A model generated the notes under the pieces. The model was given only the letters and a program-made list of their open reading frames with translations. It did no database searches and was not told the origin of the DNA. Positions 25,882-36,197 of a DNA stretch of 64,000 nucleotides are shown here, in pieces. Each line of letters opens with the position of its first letter. The first letter of the stretch is position 1. Source of the DNA: Entoloma clypeatum. Lineage: Eukaryota > Basidiomycota > Agaricomycetes > Agaricales > Entolomataceae. Both the position numbers and the translations under genes were made by a program. The DNA is taken from the NCBI GenBank assembly GCA_963565915.1, contig OY751486.1:4712001-4776000 (forward strand). The letters run 5' to 3'.

Positions 25882-26735
25882 CCCAAGCCTCTCTGTGAAA
25901 CTGAGTTGAAATGCGCTTGCCAGCAAAACGGTAGGCTAAAATGAGGGCAAAGATGGGACACCTAAGCATGATCGACGTGAGGACCGAGAAGACTTACGAG
26001 ACCTTGACAAGGCTGGAACGAACGACGCGGTGGAGGGCAGAGAGCGACAAGGCCAGCTTGGGAGCCGGCGATGGATTTCCAAAAGGTTCGCACGCGTCCT
26101 TACGCACATGCTGCTTTTTGTTGTTCCCCGTCCCCATCAGGTATCGGTCCCTGAAGCCATCCCTGAGCTCGTGGTCACTTCAAAACTTTAAACAGGTTTG
26201 AACCCTGAGCCGAGTAGAAGAGCACTCAGGGCGATGCGATACTTGTCGAAACAAACAAGCTATCGTACAGAGCGGTTGGCACAGCTTTACAGCTCAAACA
26301 GTGAAGTAAAGACACTCAGTGGCTCTTGACAACGAAGCATCAGATCAGGGTCTATATATTCAGATCTCAATAAAACATGGAATCCGAAAACGCCGCAGTG
26401 AAGAGAGTGAGGTATACGGACTGGTTCGGACATCGACGGCCCACCGCCGACCTTCGTGAGGTTGGAACATTCCGCTCCGTGAAGGGCCGTTACTAGAATT
26501 CCAACGAAAATTCCGATACATCCAGATTATGCCCAGTCCAAAGCGAGGTAAACCAACGACTCGACCGCGAGAATTAATCAAATCATATACTATGCATGTG
26601 TGATTGAAAAGCTTTCTGTACAGTTCACTTTCTCACACAAATCCGGCGACGACTCTCTCCGATTAAAAAACTTATATTCAATATGTCGCCACTGCATTAC
26701 ACGTTCCACAGAGGCTGCAGGTCTGCAGCCTCTAA
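25882..26735. other. Intergenic region and 5' region of the Ser/Pro-rich gene
   Basis: Includes a possible upstream exon ending with a GTAAGT donor near 26000. The rest, to the P450 relic, shows nothing gene-like. Confidence 0.35.
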
Positions 26736-27235
26736 ATATCCATACGTCTCTTTCTGATCTCCCTCCCCAGTGCGTCACCATAACCGTTGCGTAATACTTG
26801 CGGTGAAAATGACCAAGAATACCTACGGCCTCTCTTTGGATAAAATCCCCAGGCCCAAAGCGAGCGAGACAAAAACTCAGTGGGGTCAACGTAGATCTCA
26901 GAATTAAGATGGGCGTCAAACAGCGGATAGACCAGAAAATGGCCTTTCGAAAGCCGCTTGTTCATGATGTACAAGTCGTCGAGAATGGAGCAGAGGAGTT
27001 CATGGTCAGCCGGACCGCATCCAATAGTCTCGTTGAAGCTCGATCGATATCATCGCTTCCCGATTCGTCAAAGGGTAGATGACTCGACTGGGTTGGTGAG
27101 CGAGGAGTACGAGAATTGAAGTGCTCGGAGAAGGGCCATTCAAAACCCGGCCACCCACAGAGCACAGACGTAATTGCGATGGCGAGAACCAATGTGCGCG
27201 ATGAGGTGAAATCCGCCCGCGATGGGTTTGATTTT
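26736..27235 (-). pseudogene. Cytochrome P450 relic with large internal deletion
   Basis: Minus-strand pieces match the two complete P450s of the cluster. TNREAMISIELQRDYWM (about 27010-27065) corresponds to ATNREAMNKLQHDYWML. This is fused directly to a fragment of the K-helix region (RLTMN), and then comes YIMNKRLSKGHFLVYPLFDA and HLNSEIYVDPTEF (about 26830-26985). The I-helix, the ExxR motif and the heme-binding exon are missing, and the frame changes several times. It is a nonfunctional relic downstream of the intact gene on the same strand. Confidence 0.75.
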
Positions 27236-27425
27236 TTTGTGCAGAAATCACATCTTTAGAGCACCTTGAAAATCTTGCAGAATAAACTGAGGATGTCCAA
27301 CTCGTCGCTCATCTGCACAAACGGATGCTTACAATCGCTCATTATGTGGATAAATCATCGAGTACCCCGTCGAATAGGATGTAAATTGATAGGATTTGCA
27401 TACTGCCCCAGGTCTACCGCAGGTC

Positions 27426-29402
27426 TTACTCGACGACGCGTTTGAACTGAATATAACATGGATCGCCAAGAGGTCTTGTCTGTCGAGCGGAGATAGGTTC
27501 AGTGATAAGATATCTCCTGGGGGCTGAAAGAAACACACCTGATGTATATCATTGTAGTTCGGTTTCGGGAGATGCTCTGGAAACTTCCCCTCGGAGTTTA
27601 CAACATCAAATTCATAACCTGCGAGGAAAAGAGAGACGAGAATCTTGATCTCCAGCTTCGCGAACTTCATGCCAGTGCATGAATGACGACCTGAACAGAA
27701 GAAAATTCATATAGGGGCCCCGAATTACCCACTCGACACAATGATGATTTACCTGCACCCCATCCTAGATATCCGTATGTCTGCTTCTTATCCTCCTCTC
27801 TGCCTGGCCCGTAGCGAGCGGGATCAAACTCGGTCGGGTTGGTGTAGATGTCAGGGTTCAGATGGGCGTCACCCAACGGATACGCGATAAAATGGCCTTT
27901 CGGTAGTCGCTTGCCCACGATGTACAGATCTTCGTTCATGTTCCGACGGAGCGTAGTAATGTTTACCGTAAGCCGGAGCGTTTCACGCAGGACGATGTCG
28001 AGAGTGGGCATTCCTTCTTCCCATGCGGATACGGTTATGGCTGACAGGCGTTTGTACAGAGGCTCGGAGGATGTGGCATTGGTATGAGTTTGGATAAGGG
28101 CGTGTACTTCTTGCAGGGCTTTCCGTTTCCACTCCTTATGGAATGAGAGGTACAAAAGGGTCCAGCATGCTATGACGAACGTGTCATAAAGTCATGAATT
28201 GCACGAGTGATGCACTCACCACCAATGCCGGTCTGGACGACCCCGGCGAAGAAGATGCTAAGCATGCACTGAAATCCTTCGTTAGCCAAATTGAAAGGGA
28301 GAGGGGAGAACATGCCACTCACCCCAATTGTCTCCTCAGTCGTCAATCCTTTCGCCAACATGAGATCGATGGCGTCCGACGTCGGAACATCAGCTTTTTT
28401 GCGCATTTCTACATAACCGCATAGCGTCGTGAAAAGACTCCTGGTAGCAGTCTCTTTGTTCTTTCTTGCGGCACTGGGGAACCATGGCAGCAAAAGCGCC
28501 ACGGGCGTCGCGCTTTTCTCCAACATCCAGTAGTCTTGCTGAAGCTTGGCCACCGCAGCCATATCGGTCGCAAGTTCCTGGCAGCTCGCCATGCGAACAG
28601 TCATTTGGAAAACAACCTTGTTTGCGAGTCAGCGGTGAGTTGGTGAGGGACACCTGAATGGATGGATTCACGTCATAGATATCTTTGAAAGGATCCATAC
28701 GGCCCTCGCGGCCCCATCCTTCTGTTCGCGCCTGTATGTCATCAAAAAGTGTAGGAAGAACTTCTTATAAATTAGGGCGATGGAGACATGTTCCGATGGA
28801 CTGAAAAACCGACCGTCAGCAATTCGGTCTTTACGTAACAGCGTTATCAGCTGTTTGCTGAGCCATGATAGGTCTCTTTCGCCTGGATACACAGACACGT
28901 CAATGTCCTTCATTTTCGGTGCCTATAATCGATTTTTAGCAGATATTTCAAGGAAAATGAGAGAAGACGAAGTGTATGTACCCCTCCCATGAGGATTCGA
29001 TAGCCCTCGGCCATATCGAGACTGCCATTATCAAAGAACGCCTTACGCGCGGCCGCTCCTTTGACAGCGACGACTGAATGCTAAAGAAGAATTAAATTCC
29101 ATTCGCGTTACTTCACTGAGGATGACCAGATGACTTACATGAAGAACTTTGAATGAGAACACGTTTTGGCGGGTCTTCGCGAGATTGTATTTCAAGAAAT
29201 CATAGCGCCGGGTGAAGAACGGCCACGCGGTCAGGATGGACAAACCATCTAGTTGGTGTGCGTCGACGACTTTGTTTGAAGCGAGAACCGCCGCGTAGAG
29301 GACGACGGCACAAAGTAGCGCAGCTACAGCGGGGAGGGCATGGAAGTCTTGTGGCATAGCGACCCATCTGCCTATGATAGTCTCGTTGAGGAATTGAGCC
29401 AT
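27426..29402 (-). CDS. Cytochrome P450 monooxygenase, cluster copy A
   Basis: A membrane-anchored heme-thiolate enzyme. The ATG at 29402 begins MAQFLNETIIGRW, followed by a membrane anchor (ALPAVAALLCAVVLYAAVL). Later exons give FDDIQARTEGWGREGRMDPF, VFQMTVRMASCQELATDM, the I-helix IFFAGVVQTGIG, K-helix LDIVLRETLRL (ExxR), FDPARYGPGREED (PERF-like) and the heme loop GWGAG-RHSCTGMKFAKLE with the ligand Cys. The last short exon ends QFKRVVE with TAA at 27428-27426. Introns fall at the same places as in copy B. In the I-helix the usual acidic residue before Thr is Gln (AGVVQT). The start is fixed by alignment with copies B and C. Substrate and CYP family cannot be assigned from sequence inspection. 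Confidence 0.85.
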
Positions 29403-30230
29403 GATGTATGGGATCAGGAAGGAAGGAAGGAACACTTGGCACCTCACTCGCCCAACTCATATGCTCAACCCTTATTGTGTCCGAACCGTGTCAACTTGAC
29501 GGGTTATGTATTCCATGGTTTGAATTTGATCATGACTTGTTTTTGATGGAAGCAATCAACTTACGGAAGTCCTGAACAGTCCTGAACTTTGAACAATCCT
29601 AATCTCGAGTCCAATGATATCTTTTCACGTGCCTGCTTTTGTCGCAAGTTGATTTGTCTACATGTATCGCTGAGATTTGGGCCGCCTGGGACCGATGAAA
29701 AAGGGCTGAAACATGTAAACTTGAACGGGAGTAAGAAACGCTGGAAAGGATGAACTTGAATCGCAAATACTAATCATTCCCGTTCTGTGCGCTCACGCCG
29801 CTTCGAACCGTGTCGCACTTTTCAGGAAGGCATGATGATTACCACGTATGGTGATGGTCCATGGGGCAAACGATTCGCTTCCATTCCACCAGACGGAGGA
29901 AATTCTCATGCGCAGTAAAAACCAGGAACTGCGGCAAGGAGGCGCGTCAGCTAATCATGGTCATCACAAATCAGAGTCACGGTCTACTCAAAGCTTACCT
30001 ACTAAAGTAGGAAACAAATTCAAGTTGTAAGCATTGGCAACCATTCCATTGGGGGAACTTCCGAACACTCAGCCTCTTCACAACAACAAGTTGGAAGAAA
30101 AGCAGTTGCTTTTTGGTGGTGGTGGAGTCACTAAATTCGAGCAAAGAGAAAACGAACTCGACCGACAATATGTACAAACAAAGCTTGATTCGACGTCGAC
30201 TGCAATGATCCGACCCCCCATTCCGCTGAA
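29205..30230. repeat. Inverted segmental duplication, left arm
   Basis: The 5' end and upstream region of P450 copy A recur in opposite orientation at about 62770-64000. Shared stretches include CGGAAGTCCTGAACAGTCCT (about 29570 here, 63560 there) and AGCTTTGTTTGTACAT (near 30170 and 62815). A 34-kb distance separates the arms. Confidence 0.8.
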
Positions 30231-31132
30231 TGCGTTAAGATCTCTACAATCGAGGCGCATTCTCAGCTTACTACCGCTCTGCGATTTCAGAGGGGAAGCA
30301 TTGATCACCATTCAGGAATGGAACCCTCGCGCGCAGTCACGTAGAGTCGCACGGGCGATTCAGAGCCTACGATTCTTCTGCAGAAGTGATCAGTGTGGTG
30401 AGCGGTCTCTCAGCGAAGTGAAGGCATGTTTGGTCGACGAAGCGGGTAGTATTCCTTCAAGTTGTGCACCTGTGTCCTTGATACCTATATCATTCAACTC
30501 AGAGTGGCGCAAGATGCAAGATCGACAACTTGAATGATCATTTACACGCCCAACATATCAATCGGGGGAGAAATGGATTTCCTCAAATGTATCCGTGGGT
30601 GAGTGACTTGGACGTAATTTGAATATTGTGTACTCTATATTGGATTCCTGCCCGAAGATGAACCATATCATGTGGTTCAAAGGAATTGCACATCGAGCAG
30701 TCTCACGTTCCAAAAGGCCTCCGACGATCATCGAGTAACGCTCCTCGTCCGTACTGGGTCGTACCGGTTTGTTGAACGCCCAACTAAGTAGAGGGTGGCT
30801 TTAGAATCGACTTCGATGTCATCCCTTCCAAAATCGCCCACGGGATTCAGGACCGCTTGCGCAACTAACGTTCAACAGCAAGAATCGTTTGGTTGGTGGC
30901 CATTTTTCAATCAGGCGTTCTAGATCATTTGCAGAGCACTAATGAGAGGGGAGCAAGAAGGAGAGTAAATTGGGAAAGCATATACAGGCGCAACGTGCCT
31001 CATAGTACAGTACAATAGAGTAGAAGAAGCATACAGAACATACGAGAGAAGTAGCATAAGTTGAGAGCAGGACAAGTCTGTGGTCCAAGTCAAAAATGGT
31101 AAAGTCCCTTCCCCTCCCGTCATCCACGCATA
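30231..31132. other. Intergenic region without a visible gene
   Basis: The open frame at 30034-30537 on the plus strand lies partly in the duplicated promoter sequence and is not preserved as an open frame in the other arm, so it is not called. No other feature is seen. Confidence 0.4.
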
Positions 31133-32148
31133 TCACGACGAATACCCAATCCAATTCCTCGCATACCTCCTAAATCCAACATCGAAGCCGATGAACCCCT
31201 GCAAGACCAATGCCACATAAACCAAAACCGCCACAATGAAAACCGCGTAGATCATCCGCGTCAATTCTTCCGTCTCCGCTAGCCAACGCTCCACTCGCCA
31301 CTCTAATATGCGTGAGATCCTCTGTATCTCGTCGAAATGGTCCATGAAAGGCGTACGGGAACGAAGGTAAAGGACCGAACTCGAGTGCCATGCTTGTGCA
31401 GTGAGGATGTAGGGTCGAGCGTGGCGGCGGACTGTGCGTTTGATTCGGGTTGACTCTGAGACGGATGGTTCTATTCAGTGTTGCTGATTGAGTTTGATTG
31501 CTACACAAGAAGAAGAAGAAAGCGAATACCGATGATGTTGATGGCGTTATAGTGTTCCAGTAGCGTGTGGACCGCGAGAGGCGAGATAATATCACTTTTT
31601 GATGGCTGGAAGAGTCTCCAGCGTATAGGATCCACGGCCTAGTGAAGTTGGAGAATTAGACCAACCGTGTGGTGAGCGCGAACGATACCTACCGTGCAAG
31701 TATCGAGGCCCCAGAGAAGTTTTACCCTTCCCAAGTCGAACTCTCCAGACGGCTCTAGCGGCAAGATGGCCTCTATCTCGGGGAGGCCTGTCAGTTCTCG
31801 AGATCGAAATAACCGCACTCGCACATGTCTCGAGGTTGAAAAGGATATCAGTCATCACGCCTCTTGACAAACGAAAGATGGTTGTTACCCAGGGGGAGTC
31901 GCCTTGCTATTGAATAGGTGTCGCATATGATAGGGCAACGACTTCCTTGCCAAGCGCGCCTCCAAGATGTGCTCTTGAGGAGACTTGGAAAACACTGACG
32001 GACCCGTCCCCACAATACGCATGACGCAAGGCACGATAAATTTGAGACATCGTTCATAATAGGTCGGTTCCGGTTGAATATCGCGCCGTCTTCCCCGAGG
32101 TCCGCGTACGGGCTTGAGAGGTTGCGAAGGGAGAAGCCCGAAAACCAT
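31133..32148 (-). CDS. Predicted membrane protein of unknown function
   Basis: Four exons join in one frame on the minus strand. Exon 1 from ATG 32148 reads MVFGLLPSQPLKPVRGPRG, then YYERCLKFIVPCVMRIVGTG. Exon 2 reads RELTGLPEIEAILPLEPSGE and GRVKLLWGLDTCT. Exon 3 reads AVDPIRWRLFQPSKSDIISP and LLEHYNAINII. Exon 4 reads EPSVSESTRIKRTVRRH and a C-terminal helix pair: RISRILEWRVERWLAETEE followed by the membrane segment IYAVFIVAVLVYVALVLQG, ending RNWIGYSS with TGA at 31135-31133. Introns are about 31492-31555, 31647-31690 and 31827-31886. The product of roughly 280 residues looks like a tail-anchored protein. Frame continuity across three introns argues for a real gene. Upstream minus-strand sequence (to about 32380) is also open and could add an N-terminal exon. 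Family unknown. Confidence 0.55.
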
Positions 32149-32385
32149 TTTCGTTGAGAGGGTAGCAGATAGGCAAGCAGAACTCGATAACCCAGTTGAT
32201 TGGGCGATCAAAGTTGAATTCTTCTCGCGGTGGCATCCTGCATATATGCGTCACGCAAATACAAGGTCGCCAGGGTATGAATTTCCCCGAGCCTTCCAGC
32301 GCGTTCGTCGTTTCCTTGACGAAGCACAAGACATTCGAAATGATCCTCCAAAGAAGAGGGTGGATTTTGTTTTCGTGATAGTACA

Positions 32386-32620
32386 AGGCCTATGGCAGCC
32401 TTTGTTACCAGAAGAGTACAAGGGCATGCGACAGGGAGAGTCGTCACAAGGAGGGATTTCCGGTGCCTATTCCCGTGAGCACTACAGTTCTAGCTCTTTA
32501 TTTTGTTGAGCGGTTATAAGAACAGATAGAGGTGATTGTGCGCTAGTGAGTGGTATAGTATGCAGCGGCCAGAGTGGAGGACGATATGATGGATTGATGG
32601 GTGACGTAAGATAACAAACC
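32386..32620. repeat. Inverted repeat, left arm
   Basis: About 235 bp recur inverted at 39215-39443. Shared blocks include AGCACTACAGTTCTAGCTC and GACGATATGATGGATTGATG. The two arms bracket the secreted His-rich gene, a P450 relic and P450 copy B. Confidence 0.75.
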
Positions 32621-33711
32621 GCGTGCAAGTACTACTTAGTTGCAATCAATGTCAATGTACTTACTTACTCCCCTTCGTTGAGAAGGCGCGAGGGGTCTTA
32701 TCGAAGTAGGTGCCGGTAGAGGTGCCGTTTGGCAGGGGTACCGAATTGGCGCGTCGAGGGTTACTGGAGCGTCATATAGGGGCGCGAAACGGTCAGCTAT
32801 TGTCGGAAGTGTCCGAGTCCGTCGAGGTCGCTCAAGGACAAAGTGGTTCGAGAATAAGAGAGCGGCGGTACGCTGCCAGTGGTCGGCTCGAGTGGGCTCT
32901 TATCGTGTAAATGTCGAGAAATATGGATGGGACTCACTTCCATTGGTTTTAGGCCGTTCGCCTTGGCTATTGATAGGACGTTAGGGTGTCATCATTCACC
33001 TCCTTTCTTCTCTGCAGCCTAGCATTTCCCCACCATTTGAGGAAAAGAACCTTGAGTCGTGATACGACACGGCATCTGAACGGTGAATGTCATCATTCCT
33101 TCATGCATGGTCGTGCTGCAGTGTTTGCGTGTAACACGAACTAAGGTGGACTTGGACATACCGTGCAACGCAATAGCTCTCGCCACCAGTTGTCAACCTG
33201 GTTGAGAGTCTGAGAAGTGTTTAAACCATCCTTGGCACCGTTTCAGGTCTCCTGATGATTATAGGATATCAAGACAAGCGACTTACGAGTCTGAATTTAG
33301 CTAGAATATTTGGGTATGTCGTCCTTACAACACCGACCATTCGAACAGTTCCATACATCTAAAGCGGCCTCTTTTGTCCGCAATTCGGCGCGTCATTCTT
33401 CAAGCCATCGGTCTCCTAACTTTACCAAACGTCCCTAAAACCCGAGCAATCAGACACGATTCGAGCAAATATTTGCTATCGACGCACCTTTCTCAACGGG
33501 TTGAACCGACTGCCACATTTCCCGCATCCTTCCCCAGATGCATTCGACGCGCCATACCTTAATGTCTTGGTCAACCAGAACATAATGTGACGTTGCCGCA
33601 CCCCAGACTTGCTGGCTCCACGGCCAGAAGCGCCGTTCAGCACCCCCGTTTCTGAGCCAAAACAACCCGTGTTCCTCTCCTAATCATAGGAGAACCCCAG
33701 GACCACGCCGG
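32621..33711. other. Intergenic region without a visible gene
   Basis: Only short, non-protein-like frames are seen. It ends at the TATA box of the secreted repeat protein. Confidence 0.4.
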
Positions 33712-33718
33712 TATAAAA
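33712..33718 (+). promoter_or_regulatory. TATA box of the secreted repeat protein
   Basis: TATAAAA 64 bp upstream of the ATG at 33776, a usual spacing for a small highly expressed fungal gene. Confidence 0.55.
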
Positions 33719-33775
33719 TGCGCCCTCACCTGGACCTAATTACTCTTCACCCCCACAAACCCTGACTCTCCAGCC

Positions 33776-34318
33776 ATGAAATTCTCCAACACTTTTCTCG
33801 TCGTGGTCGCTCTCCTAAGCGGCTTCACCGCGGCTATCCCCGCCGAAGAGGGTCATCCCGGAAAGGACGTCGGACGCGGTCGTGAGGGCGGAAAGCCCGG
33901 CGGCCGCATGCCAGAGATGCCAGAGGAAGGCAAGGTATGCTAACTCTACGCCACCACATTAATGAGTTCTGATTGACATCGTTTTGCAAAGGGTAAAAAG
34001 GGAAGGGGGAGAGGGAGGCAAGGCAAGGAAAAGGAGGGCAAGGAGAGGGAGGGCAAGGAGAGGGAAGGCAAGGAGAAGGAGGGCAAGGAGAAGGAGGGCA
34101 AGGAGAAGGAAGGCAAGGAAAAGCGGCCGGAGAGGGGCGAGGGCAAGAAGGAGAAGGGTGGTCACAGGGGATGGGAGAGAGAGGCCAAGGGGAAGGGCAG
34201 TCGCATGGAACGTGATGAGGAGATGGAGGATACCGAGGGCCAGTCCGAGATGGAGAAGAGGGCTTTCCATCGCGGCCGTCATGGGCGTCATCGCCATCGC
34301 CACCACCACCACCATTGA
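33776..34318 (+). CDS. Secreted charged-repeat protein with Kex2 site and His-rich C-terminal peptide
   Basis: Two exons. Exon 1 encodes a signal peptide (MKFSNTFLVVVALLSGFTAA) and a Gly/Arg/Glu-rich stretch (EEGHPGKDVGRGREGGK). The intron 33935-33991 (GTATGC...AAAG) is removed in phase 0. Exon 2 opens GKKGRGRGRQGK and then runs about seven tandem pentapeptides of the type EGKEK/EGKER. A less regular charged part follows (EDTEGQSEMEKR), where KR is a likely Kex2 cleavage point. The released C-terminal peptide AFHRGRHGRHRHRHHHHH has 9 His among its last 16 residues. Stop TGA at 34316-34318. Plus-strand composition is strongly purine-rich, so other-frame ORFs on both strands are shadows. A role in metal binding, adhesion or defence is only a guess. 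Confidence 0.7.
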
Positions 34319-34873
34319 AAAAGGGTTGAGCAAGAAGGTCTGGGGAGATTAGGCATGGATTTGTATTTAATCCGTCGCGGCTAGCTTCCTTTGTTGTACG
34401 AACACGAAATATTGAAGCAAATGTGATGAAGCGTTGGATCCAACACTTTTGCAAAGCTACGGCCGGCTCTTCCACGGGTCGGTGGGCCAAGGAAGAGAAG
34501 GGACAAGTTCGCTGCGGGACAAAGGTTTATGGCCAGGGTGAAGCAGCGCGTTGGCAGCGAGAACAAAGCTAAGTCCGTACTCATCCATTGCCCACAGATG
34601 GAGCAGGTAGCTTGAAGGGTTCCACGTGGCATCACGAATACTCTCGACGAGGGCAAACTCTAGACAACACACACACTTAAGTATGACTCGAACTCGGTTG
34701 AGTACTCAGCGGTTTCCGATTTCAAGCCCACTTCAGTTGAGGTCTGCAATCTGGAACCATTCACCGACCTAGTACCAGGGCATTCTGTCATGGTTTTGGA
34801 CGACGAAATGGCATCACGGCTGAGTCTGCGCTACACTCGTTCCGTGCAAGTTCGTCGACTTCTTATATGCACC
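34319..34873. other. Intergenic region, possible decayed exon on the minus strand
   Basis: A minus-strand stretch around 34470-34670 reads protein-like (LVESIRDATWNPSSYLLHLW) but has no recognisable start, continuation or family. It may be a relic of a lost gene. Confidence 0.3.
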
Positions 34874-35490
34874 ATGTCCGGACTGTTCAATGCAACTGCC
34901 GGACCACCTTCCGAGAACCTATGTGCGAACTTCCCTTCTACTCACCAGCCTTCGGTTCGAACAACCCGACTGATGTCCATGAGCTGGGCAGGACCTTCAT
35001 CCTGACCGTATGGCCGTTCTTCAGCCGGGGTTACAACTTTTCTGAAACTCATTTCGCGAAGACCGGGCAGGAGCTGTTTTTGTTCAAGGTTCGGCTTCAT
35101 CTCACCTGACGTGAATGCGCCTATGGAAAATGTATCATCGGTGAGCAAAAGCCTATCAGGTGTACACCAAGTTGAAGATACGGTTGCTAAGATGCGTCTA
35201 TTTTTCGTGGAAAATCTCTCACCGCCCTGCGTTCCCAGTCTCCCCACCTTTAACCGAGCTGATGACAGAATCCGTGCATTCAGCATCATCTTTGCTGGCG
35301 TGAACCTGATCGAAGACTGTCACGTTCGGTGCAGCATGCTACATCCCGTTCCAGAAATAGAAACAGACAGCATGGCTTCACCTTGCATCTATGTACATCG
35401 ACCCCACTGGTGATCGTGCTCGCTTTGAGCCAGGCAGCGATGAAGATAAGAAGCAGATATACGGCTTTCTCGGATGGGGAGTAGTAGTAG
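34874..35490 (+). pseudogene. Cytochrome P450 relic upstream of copy B
   Basis: The start MSGLFNATA matches the MSRLFNETI start of copy B. DVHELGRTFILTVWPFF and FAKTGQELFLFKV match its first exon (about 34970-35090). The central exons are deleted. SIIFAGVNLIE (about 35280-35315) is the I-helix, and YVDPTGDRARFEPGSDEDKK with QIYGFLGWG (about 35390-35480) is the PERF/heme region. The ExxR motif and the heme Cys exon are gone, and several frame changes are needed to connect the pieces. Confidence 0.75.
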
Positions 35491-36197
35491 TGGTTGATTC
35501 CTTTTGCATCTGATTTTTCGTTTATCATCCCTGTTTCATGACTGAACAGACACCTGCTGCGATCAAGGACAAATTTTGAGCTCCAGTCATACTCGTGCTG
35601 CGGCATCTTGATTCTTGAGCTGTGGGATACCGCCATTCTTCCCCGCAAGTCGTTGTGATCAGCGCCCGCTCGGGAAGTGGTTACTATGCAAATCTGCATC
35701 TGTCTGCATCGCCCGAGCTGAGCAATCCCAATATGTAAATCGTAACCTACGAGGGTATGCTGTCGCACCACTTGACCGATCCCGGACATGACTAAGCGAG
35801 CCTGACGCGTCTTTACGCCACCTACAGACCTCGTGACGTCATGAACCTTGTCACCACACTCATCTACATACTCCAAAGATACTCAACTCCTGTCTGTTTG
35901 GTTAACTCAGACCGCAGTCCGGCGCTCAATCGTTTACTATCTCTTCTCTCGCCCTACTAGTCCATTATTTCGGGAGAGCAGCAAACTCAGGTTGTGCAAG
36001 TGGCCAATCACGCTGGCCTGGATATGTGGATTTGCCTTGATGCACGTTTTCCATGGAAGCTGAAATATATCTGATACCACGTGCAGGCTGTGATTCATAA
36101 TGCCGTGGTTTGAGGGCCGAAACACCAATCAAGTTGACGAGTTCTCAATATTTATATCAACCGGCGCGCGGCAGCCTTTCCTCACATCCCCACCGCC
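35491..36197. other. Promoter and intergenic region of P450 copy B
   Basis: No gene recognised. A minus-strand open frame across 35286-35876 overlaps the P450 relic and has no supporting features. Confidence 0.4.

Noticed and set aside
30034..30537. 167-codon plus-strand open frame
   Set aside because: It overlaps the duplicated P450 promoter and the inverted copy at 62.8-63.1 kb does not keep the frame open.
32114..32509. 131-codon plus-strand frame
   Set aside because: Antisense to the predicted membrane protein and ending in the inverted repeat; the minus-strand exon chain is better supported.
33834..34490. 218-codon minus-strand frame with Pro/Ser repeats and its Leu-rich sister frame
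   Set aside because: Both are antisense shadows of the purine-rich repeat exon of the secreted protein at 33776-34318.
35286..35876. 196-codon minus-strand frame
   Set aside because: It overlaps the P450 relic in antisense and shows no domain, signal or exon logic.
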